DNA of 64,000 nucleotides from positions 1,121,066 to 1,185,065 of the forward strand of contig VWZL01004368.1 in the NCBI GenBank assembly GCA_013396915.1, in the 5' to 3' direction. Numbering within the stretch: the stretch's first letter is position 1; each line of letters opens with the position of its first letter. A program made the position numbers and the translations under genes. Under the pieces are notes generated by a model. That model saw only the letters and a list, made by a program, of their open reading frames with translations, had not been told where the DNA came from and made no database searches. This document shows, piece after piece, positions 37,330 through 51,700 of the stretch. The stretch is from Stercorarius parasiticus. Lineage: Eukaryota > Chordata > Aves > Charadriiformes > Stercorariidae.

Positions 37330-40300
37330 AAGGACAGAAGGGAAACTGCCTGAAATCATAGGTAATCTACTAATCTAATCTTGTGCTAAACAAGTTGTGA
37401 TAATTAGGAAAAGAAGACAACTTTTAGTTCTGGGTTACATGATACATTTTCTTTGCTAAAGAAGCAAGCATGAAAAATATCCTGTCCTTACATTGCAGCT
37501 CCTCACACCACTGCTGCTGTCAATGCAAGTGGTAATGGGCCACATGACAAATTACATCATTGTTGTAATCCAGGATTACAACTGTAAAACTTTTTAGGAA
37601 AGGTGGTAGGTTTGGCAGTTTGTTTGTTTGTTTGTGTTTTTTTTTTTTTTTAATCAATTCACTGATATTGTTAAGACATTGTAAGCACCTGTATCAGAAA
37701 AGCTAAGGGGATGGCAGAATACGGTGCTGGGTCAGGAACGAGTGAATAGGAACAACTACCTTTGGCACTGAGGCTGCTCCCTTGTGGAAATCCAGTTATG
37801 CAGTTCCCTCATCCAAAGCAAAACCCCAGGTTGGAACAGGTCAGGCACAAGAGTTCTTAGCTCAAACTTACAATGTTCTTTAGTTACTTGGGTAAAACAG
37901 GTAGGTAGCACAATTTAAGGGCAGAAGAACTGATAGGCTAGGAGACTTTGGGACACAGAAAGAAAAGAGTTTGGGGTATCAGAGATTAAGAGATGTGGCA
38001 GCCGAAAGACTGTAAGATGATGGTTGGATTTGACCTCAATAAAAGGTGTTTGGGGGGAATTAGCCTCCAACTGTAGCTTAGGATTTCTATTCTTTATCAG
38101 TTGTCTCCATAAGTCAATTGTCTGCACAAGTCCACAGGTGGCCATACTCAATGTTTTCCTAAAATTTCCAAGAGCACAATGAATATGCTAGATATAGTAT
38201 AATCAATTTGTGTTGAGCATTTATAGGATCCATGGATTTTAAACAAGCTTTTGTAGGGAGCACATGTGTTCACGGATTTTTTGTTATGGTTCTGGTGGTT
38301 TAATTCATTACATAAACAATTAAAGCAGCTAAACTAAATCTTTCTTTAGACTTCACTAACTATTGGCAAGATCACCATTGGCCATACTAGAAGATTACCT
38401 GCTTCATTCATATGAAGATATCCACTCACAAGCACCTAAATCTATGTGTCTTACTCTCAAACTGAATCTTATGGAAAACATGCATTACCTGCACATTAAG
38501 TATGCTTTTTCTTATCATTATTGCTGTCTTAAAGCTTGAATGGACATGCCTCTTGGAGAGGGATTGCACAACAGGAGCCCACTGGGTCTGGGTCTGACAC
38601 TGGGTATTTGAGGCACTATCAGAGGACTGTGTACTGGTGGGAAGGCCTCAGGCTACCTGATTCAGCTCGCAGGGAGGCACCTGGCAGGATGAAAACCCTT
38701 GAGCACCTGGGAAAGACTTTGCTCATTCTCATGTCTGTCAAATTGACATAATGTGCAGCTGTAACCTGGGGAACAGAACTACCCACTGTGCCATTCTGGG
38801 AGGGACTAGCAAGCAATGAAGATACGTACAAGCTTTAAAACTTTGTTTTTAATTCCCAGACTTGTTTTGAAGAGCCAGACTTTACAGGAGGAAGTTTATC
38901 TTTTCCTGATAGACTAAGTACTTTTGTTCTGAAATCACTGAGAGATAATGGAGGCTCATTATGCAATTTTTGAGTCACTTTCGGTACAAAAACTCATTGT
39001 AATTGGAATCGTATCTTTAATTAGCTTCTTGATTTGATATTTGGGATTTCTGCAAACTAGAAGAGAGATTAAGAGTTGCTAATGCTCTTGCATGTAACCT
39101 TCACTCTCAAATTTCAGTGGCCTCTTTAAAGGACAGAACAAGGAAACAGGAAGAAGGGTTTACAAATGTATTTGTGGAGATTCTTATTGGTCTTTTAAAG
39201 TACACTTACTCTTCCTACTTACAGTATTCATTTGCTACGGTTTCCCCATTACAGTTGTTCTAATTTCTAGACATAATGCAACTTTATGTTAGGAACACAG
39301 AACTAGAATGCATCTTCTGGATCATGAAGGTGATGCTGAGAAATCAAATCATGTAATTCATAAACATATCAAGCTCCAACTCCATTTAATTACCCCCCTC
39401 CCTTCCACCTCCAAAAGGAAGGCTACACTAAAGCCCTTCACATTTGCTTCCTAGGAATCATCTTCCACCCTAGTTCCAGAACCCTGATAATCCTTCTTAT
39501 GCACTGACCCCTTCTGAAGCAGCTCCTATTGTGCTATCCACCTCTGCAGGAGGACTACTGCAACACCCCAAGTGCTAGCTAACAGTCCTGAGAGTGGAGG
39601 AACCACAGAAACAAATCCGCTGCATTTTTAATCTATGCTTAATTTTAAATAAAAATTAAAAATGACTGCCACTGCTACAAGAAGGAAGCCCTTTTCCCCA
39701 TTCCATTCCCAAGGTGCGGTGGGCAGCAAAAAACGTTTAAGACAGCTGAAGCAAGACGCAAGTGGAAGCCATGTACCACGGACAGCACTGCGCTGCAGGC
39801 AGGAAGTGAGGTTCTTTGTAAATATGGTATAAAAATAATACAAGGTTCAATTTTACTAATCTTAAGGTCAAGTGAACTCCTTTTGAACTTAATAGGAGCA
39901 GTTTCCCTTTGAAATTCCTGCTCATTACTCAGTTGTCACATTTAGAATACCTCCTGGGCAATACGAAAAGCTCCACGTCCTCACAGCTTCCTCCATGAAG
40001 TCAAACTGAGCATTTCACTGAAAGGATAATTCTCCTTTTCTTAAAAGTAAGTTGTTTTTGTTGGATTGTGCACCTATGTTCTAGATATCTTGAGACTGTA
40101 GAGATTTAATATTTTTTTTCACAAAACAATAAACAGAGGCTTTACTGAAGTCAAGCACACTAAAAGCTTAGTACTGATAGAGATGAAAACAAAAAGTGAC
40201 GCATTTCAAAGTTGTTGAAATAATACAGAAAAAAACCCTACCACTGTTTACAGCAGATTGTTTCTGGGGCAATGAATCACTTCCATTCTTCTCTGTGTGA

Positions 40301-42135
40301 TTAATTTTTTTCTCTTGTAAATTAATGTATTGCTAAAAAGTTTGAAGTGAGCAAAACTGGCCAGGTAGCTAATTAGAAAATTGTACTATACAACTTGAGC
40401 CTTCTCTCAAGAATATGCAAGCAAGATGGAAATATTTAAAAATAAAATAACGGAATGCAGGGACTTCACAGGCATACTTCTAATGAAATTTAAAAATCAA
40501 TCTATAAAAAGAGAATATTCTTTAAAGTTATGGGTAAGGATTTCACTTTCTGATGAATCAAATGTTGGTGGCTTTCTGATTAAACGAGATGCTCCCATTT
40601 CCTCCTCTCCCTAAAGAGATATTAATGAACTTCTTTATTAGGAGGCATCATAAGAACTCTAAAAGTTAACTTACTGGATCACTATTGGTCTTAATTTCTT
40701 TAAAGATATTGTATGTTTGACGTATTTTTCTTCTAATGAAATAGATCTGTTACTTCATTAGCCTTCATTTCTCTAAGATACATAACAGTTAATGTAATAT
40801 TACATGTTTGTTTTTCCATCCCTGAACATTCACAATTTCCAGGGAACAACCTATTTCCTGCAAATTTTACTGTTTTCTAAAATATGACCATCATTCCACT
40901 ATTACTAAGGTTACCAACTAAAGTTTGTATTGAATTAAACAGTCACAAAATTAGCAGATGTTTATTCATCCCAAGTAAAAATTACCACAGAGTACTTCGA
41001 AACTGCAAAAGGGCCAAATACATCTGTATTCCCTTCTACTGCGAGGTGTTGTTTTGCAACATCCTACTCTCAGGCAAGGCTCTGAACCACAACACTGCTG
41101 CATCAGTTGTTTTCCACTCAGTAAGGACTAGCGAAGACACGTGAGGATCTTCACTTCCAAAGTCAGATGTGAACAGTATGTATAGTACATATATACACAT
41201 TTATGTAGAGGTAACTTCCCCAGTCACATTTACAAGATTAACCAGTCCTTTGACTGAGGGAGGTTTCCTTTAAATCTGCCTTGGTTCTTTAAACTTGTGT
41301 CTTTGTGAATCTTTTCCTCTTCTTCCCTAAAATATTATCAGCTCTCCAGGGTTCTCTTGAAACAGCTTTGCTTTGAGCCTACCTGTTTTACCTCACTACA
41401 CACTAAGCCAACATATTCATGGGATGAATACAAATTAAACTCAGACTGAGGTCAAAGGAAAGGAACTAATTTTTGATACTGAATCACCAAGCTAAATAAA
41501 ACTGTATATAAATGTTAAATTTTAACAAATATTTTGAAAGTAGAACGTGGAAATACTATATGGAAAAACAAACCAATACAACTAAGAACCTAAACTAGAA
41601 AAATTAGTTAGTGATGTGTTCAGAACAGTACTTAGGTCAGAGAAGTGAGAAGTTTCCTTTATATTACTGCTTGAACCCTTGAATTTGTCATTTTTGTCAT
41701 CTTAGCCCAACCAATGAACACGTACTGGAACGTTTTAAGTATCCTGAGCGATACTTAGTGTTTTCTCTGGGAATGTGTAGGTATGAACCAAAACTTTAAG
41801 ATATGTTATTATTTGCTGAATCAAGGTTCAGTAAATTTTCTTTTCCATTGCCCACACTAACTTTTTTTTTCCCCAGCAAAAATACTTGGCAGATTTCTAG
41901 CATATTATATTTCACAAGCCTACCACAGCGTACAATATTGCTCCTGCTATTACCTACTTTCATCTACAACAAGGATGTGTCTATACTTAGTGTGCATTTA
42001 TTTCACAGTGCTAATCTTTTACAGTGGTTCATGCAGAGATTCAGTTCACCAAACAGCCTACTGAGCTACCTGAGGCTTCCTTCAAGAGGGCCTTTCCAAC
42101 AAGGAGCTCTGGCATGGGAAAGCGAGGTGCAGCTT

Positions 42136-42165
42136 AGCCTCTCTGGTTCTAGCCTCTCTGGTTCT
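42136..42165. repeat. 15-bp perfect tandem duplication
   Basis: AGCCTCTCTGGTTCT occurs twice back to back, and a third partial unit (AGC) follows. Perfect identity points to a recent slippage event. Because the unit is a multiple of three, it leaves overlapping short frames open and makes them look repetitive. Confidence 0.97.
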
Positions 42166-45100
42166 AGCGTCTGATATGTGAGACATGCAAGGCAGATGTA
42201 AAATTATTTTGGACCAGCACAATAATTCCCCTTCTGATTGCAGGCACATACCTCTTGTGGCTAACACAGGCACGACCTCTTTGGCTGCTCACAGGATAAC
42301 AGAGCAAAACACTGCTCCTTCCTTGTGATTTATTCAAAACCACGACCAAGCTTTTGTACATGATCTTCTCTCACTATACTTCTACATCGCTGAATCCCAT
42401 GCAAAGTATGGCCCCCTTACCTGGTCCCCAAAAGCAGTGCCGTCCCCACCTTGGACTGAGTTCCTTTGTTTGAGAAGTCCATGTAACAGCCAACTTGCCA
42501 GAGCGCACAGACCTATCTTCAAAGGAAGATGAACACAATAGATACAACTGACACCGCCATTCATTCTCACTTGATAATTTCTAATGCTTTTTCTGCCTTT
42601 AATGAGCCAGATTCCAACTCGGTTTGTAAAAGGCACACAGTGATGGAAACACTCCACTGCCATGTCAGGGCAGAGTCATCCAGATCCAGGCCGCACTGCC
42701 CAGTCTAAACATAATGAGTCAAGATTTGAGCCCTTTCAACACAGAAAAACAGGTGTAACATACACATAGAAAATAATCACATGTGAAATTTATGTTTCAG
42801 AAATATCTTAAGTATTTGCATAAAAGAAAAGCTACCCCAGCGTAAGTATTTTCAACTTAGAACAAGTGTTTCTATTTTTTCATATGCTACAAGACACGCT
42901 TCTAACTAGAAAAATGCATTAAACTGGTTAAAAAAAAAAGTATTTTAATTTGTGAAGTAGTGCAAGAAAGTTCCCCGAGTATCTGGGGCAGGAAGTGATT
43001 GCTTTACTGAACACACAATGCAAAGGAGGAAGGAACTATTTTTATAGAAACACTGATGTGCAACCAACTCATAAGACTCACCACCCCTTTTCAAATGGAG
43101 CATAAGTGATAAGCTTAAAGTAGCCACAAATGATTCCCAAACAGAATGTTTTCATCCTGTGTGTACAGTGTAATACATGGACTGTTGCAGTGCTCAGCCA
43201 CGCGCAGTTTCAGTCTAAAATCCTTTGAAATGAAAGCTCTGCATGGACTGTACAGGGCTCAGATCAGAGTCTGTATCTACAGCACACTAAGCAGAGACAA
43301 GGGTGATTTTTTTAAAGATTTTCTTGCTTCATACACACCTAATTGTATTTCACTACATAAGCGTGGTCTTAACAACTGCATTTTTTCAAGCACAATGTCT
43401 TTATGAAATTATACACTCATTTGATCCTCTAAGGCAGATTTCTAGTCATATGTACTGAATGGAGAGTTCAGGTTTTAGCAGAATTAAAGTAAGACTTCAC
43501 TGACAATCCCTACACCTTTCTGGAGTCCTAATGTTAGGTTCACTCCCTAGATGTAAATCAACGTAACTAACTTTTGTCTGATTCTCACTATTGTTCCAAA
43601 AAAAGATATTTAAAAATCAAGCAAGTTTCCTCTTGGGAAATCATCCCACAGGGACAGGAGAGAAAAAAATGCTAATTGCTAATGCACAAAATATTAGGAC
43701 AAAATTCAAGCCTTATCATAAGAGACGGAGGAAATGTGAAGACTCTGGCACCAATTGTGATGCTTAGGCTGCATTTTCCTCAGACTGCTGCTCTACCTGG
43801 CCTTTGCATTGTGCGAGTGAGTGGGAGGAGGAGAAGAGCCGTGGGGCCATGCCCACTACTCTGGCAGAACCCCCCAAGTGAGCTGTGGCAAACACCAGCA
43901 GTGCTGCTTCTCCCGTTTAGCCTCCCCCGCCTTGCTGACTGCTCTGGTTTACTGGGGGGAGAGTATGATTTACACTTTACATCATTGCTTTTAAATCACT
44001 GAAAGCAAAATAATCAATATATATGAACACAAATGAGCACTCTGGTGAGATGTACCCTCCTCAGTATGACTTGCATGCTGCTTGCCCTTCAGCACAGGAT
44101 CCTATACAGAATTGAACTGTAAAACTGTTAAACGAGTTTAGAGCTCTGTTACTGTGCTGGTTACCAAAACAGGCACTCACAGAGACAACACTACTGACAT
44201 CACAGAAGTGGAAAATGAACCATTACAAAAGGTTTGACTTTAACAGCCCTATGCAGAGTTGCAGTACAATCATAACTGCAATCTTGAGCACATTCTTTCC
44301 ATGACTGTAAATGAGGCAGCGTGTCCTGATTCATGCGAACGAGGGGTACAAAACATCCAGAGTATTCCAAGTCATTGTGATGAAGCAAGACAACCTGTGG
44401 CAGCCACAAATGTGGAACACTGACGTATTGTTTTTTGATGTTATTGCTGTTGCCAAGACTGCTTGGAACATTTCACTGGTCAATGACTGTAGCCCTTGAC
44501 TCCATTTAAGTGCAGAAGAATGAAGCAGAATTTCAATAGATATTCCACTACCTGCGGCCTTAGCCCTCTCTACATTTCCAATGAGGCAGGAGAAGGCCAT
44601 CTTATTGGCAGGACAAGAAGGACACTTCTGCCCCTGCACCACAGTCTGCTGTGGTGCAAATGGATATGCCCTCTGAATGGATAAAGCCTTCACTAGAGTA
44701 ACCGCAGCGATGGCAGTTCTTGTGCACTGACCCTAGTCCAGCTGTCCACAGACTGGGCAGCAGTAAATCCGCCACATCCGGCAGCAAAAGAACAGCACGC
44801 TAGATTTGGGTGCTCTTTGAAGCTGTTGGGTTCATAGGCCTGCACGTAACTGGGCAGAGCTGTGTCTTAGCATGTCACTTTTCCACAGTGCGCAGATGAA
44901 AGCGGGAAAATCACTAGATGTGAGTCTGAATCTGAACGCATGTTGTTCTGAATTGATTTAGGGAAAGAGCAGTGATCCCTGTGTTGCTTAAAAGGAGGAA
45001 CAGACACTTGTGTAACTGCAGTGGTTATCCCTTGCAATCCCTCTGGGTGTTATTTTCATTGCATCTGTAGCCAATCTCATTAGAGCTCTCAGAAGAGTTC

Positions 45101-46204
45101 AGTTCCTATCGACTGAGGAAACATTATAAGGACAATTGATTAGGAAAACCTATTCAATCACACCTCCGACAGGAATAGAGTTATTTCCACTGTGTATTTC
45201 TAAACTCCTTTTTCAGCACCAGTAGCACTTTGATAGCAATGGGCAGGTAACTGAGATGATGAGACAATAAGTGGATATGGGGGGGATACGCAGACTCCAA
45301 AGATTATTTGTGGTCTGGATGACAGAAATTATCCACTTTTCCACTACTACGTTATTGAATGACTGTCTGCAGTAACTTTGAGGCTCAGATTTTCAGGGAT
45401 AGTATGATAAGTTCAGACTGTTGGTATTTGTTGGTATTTTTTCCCTTAAAGACTGACCACATGGTCACTCAGCAAGATGTTTTCAGCCAGCAAGTTTCCT
45501 TCCTTCATGTCTTATCATATAAATAATATTATTTATAACATTTATACAATAACTGTTTTATTGTGTTCACCTTCATTATAACAAACAACTTAAAATAGGC
45601 CGTACTAGAAAACAAAAAAAAAATCTCAGTCTGAAATGCAATATAATGCAGCATTGACAGTAATGGGCATAAATGTTGCCCTACTTCTAAGTCTTCTTCC
45701 TGCCCAGTTTCTTTCCTAAGATCTCCAAGAATTCAGTCGGGTCAGCTCAGTGCCTATGTTTGAGTCACTGCTGCTCCATGGATATTTTCCCAGTGTTGAA
45801 CCACAGTGACAGAAATCAGGTAGAGAAAAAAACTCGCACAGCTTCTTCACCATAACTTTTAATACACAGACCACTAGCTCTATTGCAACCAATAGCGTGA
45901 ATCATATTTTTTAAAGGTTATCAGTTCTATCTCCTACTACAAAGTTTCTCCAAAATACACATTCAGATTTGGTGCCTCTCCAGATGGAATAGAGCATAGT
46001 AAAGACACCAAATTTAGGTGTCACTCTAGTCAGTATTTTCATAGATAAATCACACAGCAGATACTGCTTTTCTTGAAAGCTGGCAGATACTAAAACCTCC
46101 TTTCATGCACACCTGGAAATAACAGCATGGCTCCTGTTATGGGTTGAATGTTCTCAATAACTGGACACTCACCCAGTTTTTGCAAAGCATCCTCCTGCCA
46201 CTTT

Positions 46205-46256
46205 GTGCAATACTGACCAGCATAATCAGGAAATAACAAAGCACTCAATAAATGCT
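46205..46256 (+). mobile_element. Candidate 3' tail of a MIR/L2-type element
   Basis: GCACTCAATAAATG at 46241-46254 differs at one base from GCGCTCAATAAATG, the conserved 3' end shared by MIR and related elements. The preceding AATAACAAA is a good match to the 'ACATAGTAA' just upstream in the consensus, giving roughly 19 of 23 positions by eye. The part further upstream is too decayed to align by eye, so the SINE/LINE assignment is open. Confidence 0.4.
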
Positions 46257-48749
46257 CCAGAAGTAACACTTCTTTCCCTCTCTCTTCATGTCTAAGCTCA
46301 CATACCTGTAGGATCCAGAATCTGTGGTACTCTTGAGGGTTATCTTCTCCCCCTTATATTTGTGCAAAGACTGCACATGGTTCACTTGCAAGGCTGTGGT
46401 TTCCTTCTATAGTCTGAATTCTTCTTACTGGACCCAGTGAACTGTATTTTAAAAGGATCCTGGAAAGCCTCTACAGATCACCTCAAAATTACCTGAACTG
46501 AGAGCATTTGCCAGAGGGAGTGACTTGTTAAAAATGACTCTGAACATCTGGATGTGAGAGATCAAGAGGCTTAACATTATCTACCTGTCAGTGTATGTCA
46601 GGTATGTAACCAAGGAAACACGTGCCCTTCCAATCAGAGGTGCCTGATAAAAACAGGTATAAAGCAGAAGACAACAGGCAACAGAGAGAAACTTTGTTCA
46701 CACTAATGAAGTTAAATGATGGTGGACAGTGCTGAATACTGAAGGAGACAGTGAAATAAGAGAGAAGAATTCATATATTGTTTCTTCTCTCAGATGTTAA
46801 AAGTTCCTGTGCTACTGCTTAATGGATTTTATCTGTGCTTTCTCTCTGGCTGTGTTTGTAACATCACACTTAAAAGTATTCCAATGATGGGAAACTTTCA
46901 TTCCACTACTACCGAGTCTCTGGGAGCTGAGAAGCAAGTTTACGCATTACAGAGCATACCATACACTCCGCTGTTAGTGTCTCAAATGCAAAACAGCAGG
47001 ACAGCTACAGCTATCTAAATGCTCACTAACTCTTACAAGCAATATCTTGATTTAGGATATATAAGAAAAAATGTCGACATAGCATGTCATTCATCACAGA
47101 TGGACACAACTTAGTAAAATATGCCTGTCCAGCTTTCCCTCCCAAATGGGCATCAGCCAGACTGATGCAGACAGATTATCTGTGAGCACGCCACCACGTG
47201 AGGTGTTTAATATGGTTGTAATGAATGGTTCAGAGGGAAGGCTGAGCTGCTGAGCAGGCTGTGATGGTGATTAGAGGGAGACATAACACTTTGTCGGAAG
47301 ATATACCTGAGTGAGGCCTGGGGATGACCTCAGCGTAGTGAAAGAAAAGATTTATGGTGCTGAATGTCTCTTTTCAGTACTGTGTTATGCAGACAGCAAG
47401 GGAAAGATGCTGCAGCAGAAGGTTTCTCAACAGACGTATGTGAGATGTATTCAGTCTTTGGATAAGAGAAGTATACTGTTAAGTGGCATTATGTGCATAA
47501 GAGGCAACGGACTGGATGAAAAGGTTTAGAGGCTACAAAATTTAGCAGACATAATAGTGATTTTTAAATGGAACAAACTGTTTTCAGGGAAGAAGCTCCT
47601 GTCCAGTGCTGTTTCAAGGAAGGTTGAAAGTGTATTTGTTGTGTTTGTACTAGAATACAGTGAAGAGAGCAGAGGTAAGGTGAAAAGGGGTACACCTGAG
47701 GCTTGGCAAATAGCAGACTGGATATTCTAGTAGGTCTCCCCAGATTTTGTGATAACAATTACTTTTTTTTCACTGAGTGCTTTAGTCGATTATCCTAAGA
47801 AATGGTAAATACAATAAACATGTCTTATGTCTACATAGTTCTGTGTGTCACTGAAAGGTATGGAAATGCTATAGCATTAAATATTTGGAGATGAGAGCAA
47901 AAAAAAAAAAAATCTACATAAGAAAATACTGTCTCACGGATTCCATTCTCACTCTAATGTAGATCAAAGATGGCTTACGTTAAGCTAATTGTGTCACTTT
48001 AATAAAAAATGGCCTAAGAGAGGACTCTGACAGTTTTCTAAGTTTAGTCTTTATAAATCCAATGAGCTCCTTGTGAATTCTAAGACTCTGAAGCACTCAG
48101 AAAATGTTAGAAAAGGAATTCTGTGCTTGACAGAGGTCACTTGTAGGAGCCATACCCTTTAGCGACTGCACCTGTTTGTCACTGTCTGGTTATGACACTT
48201 GTGAGGGGAACATAGAGAAAGAATTATGTAATGAACTGATTGCTTAGGTGTAAATTTCCATCTTTTTTTGCCAGAGATGGCTATATGAAATGCAGTTCGT
48301 ATTTCTTAATGAGAACTACTCAACCGAGGGCAATTTGAGTTATTTCTTGAAGAAGAAAAATAAAACAATTTTGAAAAAAAGGACTGAAGGAATGGCACTC
48401 TTACGTTAGCCTGGCAGATTGAAGTTGTGAATGTAAACTCTTAAGACATGGGGAGCTACACAAAATCCAAAGTTTAACATAAAATCTCATTGAATTAAAA
48501 AACAGACACAGGTTGCAGAGACTTAATTTCTAAAATCACATATACATGCATATTGATTGTACGTGGTAACACCAGGAGACGAGCTAGAATGCCTAGAAAA
48601 ATACATAGTTTACAGAGGCTGTAAAAGCAGAGAGAAGAAAGATAACTAGGATGATGGCAGATTGTGAGCTTGAGCTGTATCTCAACTCAAGTACCACAAG
48701 ACTATCTGGTAAACCCCAGGTGAATTCAAGGCAAGATTTTTTCTGTCTC

Positions 48750-48791
48750 TTAGAATATATTCCTAGTTCCTTAGAATATATGCCCATTCCC
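48750..48791. repeat. 21-bp imperfect tandem duplication
   Basis: Two copies beginning TTAGAATATAT follow each other directly (48750-48770 and 48771-48791). They agree over the first 11 bases and at most of the remaining positions. Local duplication followed by drift is the likely origin. Confidence 0.85.
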
Positions 48792-51700
48792 ATGACCCAT
48801 AAATTTTGCGGCAAATTGGTTTTAGTGGAATACAATAAGCTCTGGCTACACTTCCACTGCTGTTCTCTACTCACAAATATTTAAACTGATAAAAAGCCCA
48901 GAGATCCTGTATCCATATTGTTTTGGCTTTGAACTGCTACAAAGTGGAACAGTTTGCAAAATAATGTCCTGTTGCCTCTGTTCCCCAAATTGCAGAACAC
49001 AGGCTCAGGGATAGCTTTGTCCTCCCCTTGCATGTCCTTGCACTCTATTTAACCTCTCAATCTTAGGTTATAATGCTAATGTCACTGAGAATGATTGATG
49101 TGGAAGACTGACATATGCCTTAATTTCAATACAACCATGTGAGGCAATAAACTAAAATACAAGGGATTAGAAGCAATTCCTGTTACTGCAAAGCATGCAT
49201 TCCAAGTTTGTTAGCAAAATAAAAATCCATCTATAGCAAAGACAGCAGTTGCTAAACACAGACATGAATTTCAGCTGTGGTCAGGAAAATATAATCAGTT
49301 GAATATAACAGAAACCAGTGTCTCTTCAGGAGATGAGACTGCAGGAGCATACAAACTTTATAAAAGGAGGCGCACTGTTAGGCTTGGTCCTCTGAAGATA
49401 ATGAGAATCAGAATCTCATCAAAAGTGTTATGATGGAACTGGAAAAAAATTCAACCTGATGTGGACTGCAGACAGAAGAGATGATTTGAGCTCAGAAACA
49501 AAGAAAAGTCTTCTCAGCAGCTAGATGCTTTTAAAGAAGGGTAAATTGAATTTAGCAGTGGCATGGAGATAATCATATAAGAGATTATTTTTATGATATA
49601 TACCGAGACATTTTTTCATGTGGGAAATCAGAATGTCAGAGGGAAAACACAGCAAATGATTTTAGTTTACTTTTCCCTTATTTTTCTCTTACGTTCACTT
49701 TGAATGCATTTCTTTCGTATCCCACACAGAAAAAACCCAAAAGATATATTTCTGTTTCTAGGCATGCTGCATGTTATGTACCTGTTTCGGTGAGGCCAAG
49801 GTAGAGCACAGGTGTGTCAGTTAATAGAGAGGAAAAAAGAAATTTCAACAAAATATTTGCAAGAAAACCCACAATAATTAAGAGAAGGGTATGAACTGGG
49901 TTATGCAAGTTTACTGGTGTAATCCCTTAGCTCAGTATTCTGATCTTGCTCTGCTCATCTGGCATAAACCTTTTGCATTAGTCTTCAGTGCTCCCTTCTG
50001 TGAATAGGTACCTTAGTCACTTGCTCGCCACGGAGTCCACACATTACATAAAATCCTATTCCAGTGCCTTTCAGGGATTTGCCTTTATTAACAAAGAAAG
50101 CAAGATAAACTTCAGATCAAAACTTGTGTTGATGATGTTTCATTTTATTAAGCCTGTTGTTAAGACGACTGCTTTGGGACTTCTGAGCCCACACCCTAGA
50201 TTCTATCTTTTCAGGCAGCCACTTCCCCCTCTTATATCCAGAAGTTATGAGTCATCTCCCTCACTGAGCCAACAAATGCCTCTTAACCTTTTCCAGGACT
50301 GAGAGAATAACAGCAGAAGGAGGTGTTCAGGCAGATTCTAATGACCTTTTAAATCAGAAAGACTGTGTGGGGGCAGAATTTGGTCCTAAAGGTCTTTCAG
50401 AAACCACACATTAGAAAGTAAATGCTAATTGAGCTGTCATTTCAGACAGCATGGCGTACTGAAACACTGTCTAATATCTAGCAAAGAGGATAGTTTCCAG
50501 GTTTAAACCAAGCTAAACAGAGTGAGGGTTCCTCAGTGTTGGTGGCAGTGATTTATTTTAGCATGCCAATATTTCATTATAATTTTGCAGTCTGAGTGTA
50601 ATCTTGCATTCTTCTTCCATAGATAAAGGCAAATCACTCACCTTTCAGAAGGTGTGAAGCCAAGTTAAGGCTTTGAACACAATATGTATATTCATTTCGC
50701 TGAAATGCCTTTATTCTTACACTTGCAGAAGTTCAGAACATTTCTCGTAACCACAATACTGCTGCCGTGAGAAGCAAGAGACCCCTTAAATTATTCTACG
50801 TACAGCCAGTCGGGGGTTCTCAAAAGCACCACAGGCAGTCCCTTTTTCAGAAGCCTTGACTATCAGTATATCTGGACAGATGGAAGTTTGCAATGTGCCA
50901 GATATGTATTTTCACTGCACTGGAAAGAGTTATTTCTCACCAGATAGAAGGCAGGGAAATTTCGATTACCCCACAATAGACAAGTATGAGGGTAAGAGAA
51001 TGTTGTCTTCCCACCGAGTATAAAACAGAGCTTCAGCAGAAAAGGATATCAAGTAATGGATCTGTGGTCTAATCAGCAAGACAGCTATGACACGTTAATT
51101 AAAAGAAGCATATTTAGTTCAAAAGTGAGCAGCCAATAGGAACATCTGGCAGAAAGGCACTTCTATTCTTTTGAGAAAACACACAAAATGCAATATCAAG
51201 CATGTCAACTTGAAAAGAATATGATAGTTTATTCATTATAAAAGCTTAGTTGCCAAAGTGCTTTCTTACATAAGAAGGATGTCCTGACCACTCCAGTTTT
51301 CTTAGGTAATTGTAAAATGCCTGTGAACTATTTCATGTTCATTTTATCCCCTCGTTGACACTGATCATCACCCCAAAACTACTGAATAATCAAAGAGAGA
51401 TCTCTTTTAACACACTAATTAGTACGTTTCAGTGATGCCTATACAATTTTAATCCATCAAGTGCTACAAGAAACAATGCATTTCTCATGGGTGGGACCAA
51501 TTAAGGTACCTGAACACTGCAGCAGTGTCTGTGACTCCCCATAATCTTGTTCTCCTACAGCCATCATTTGGTGCGATTGACGACATGTTTGTGAGTCTTT
51601 TAGACTCACAGAGAGTTTAATGATATCCAAAGGCAGGAATGAGAGGACATGGGCATCTCACATTTCAGCTCACAACATTTTTCATTTCAGAACATTTCCA

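Noticed and set aside
45212..45235. REST/RE1 site starting TTCAGCACCA
   Set aside because: Only the left half-site is present. The right half (GGACAGCGCC-like) is missing at all normal spacings.
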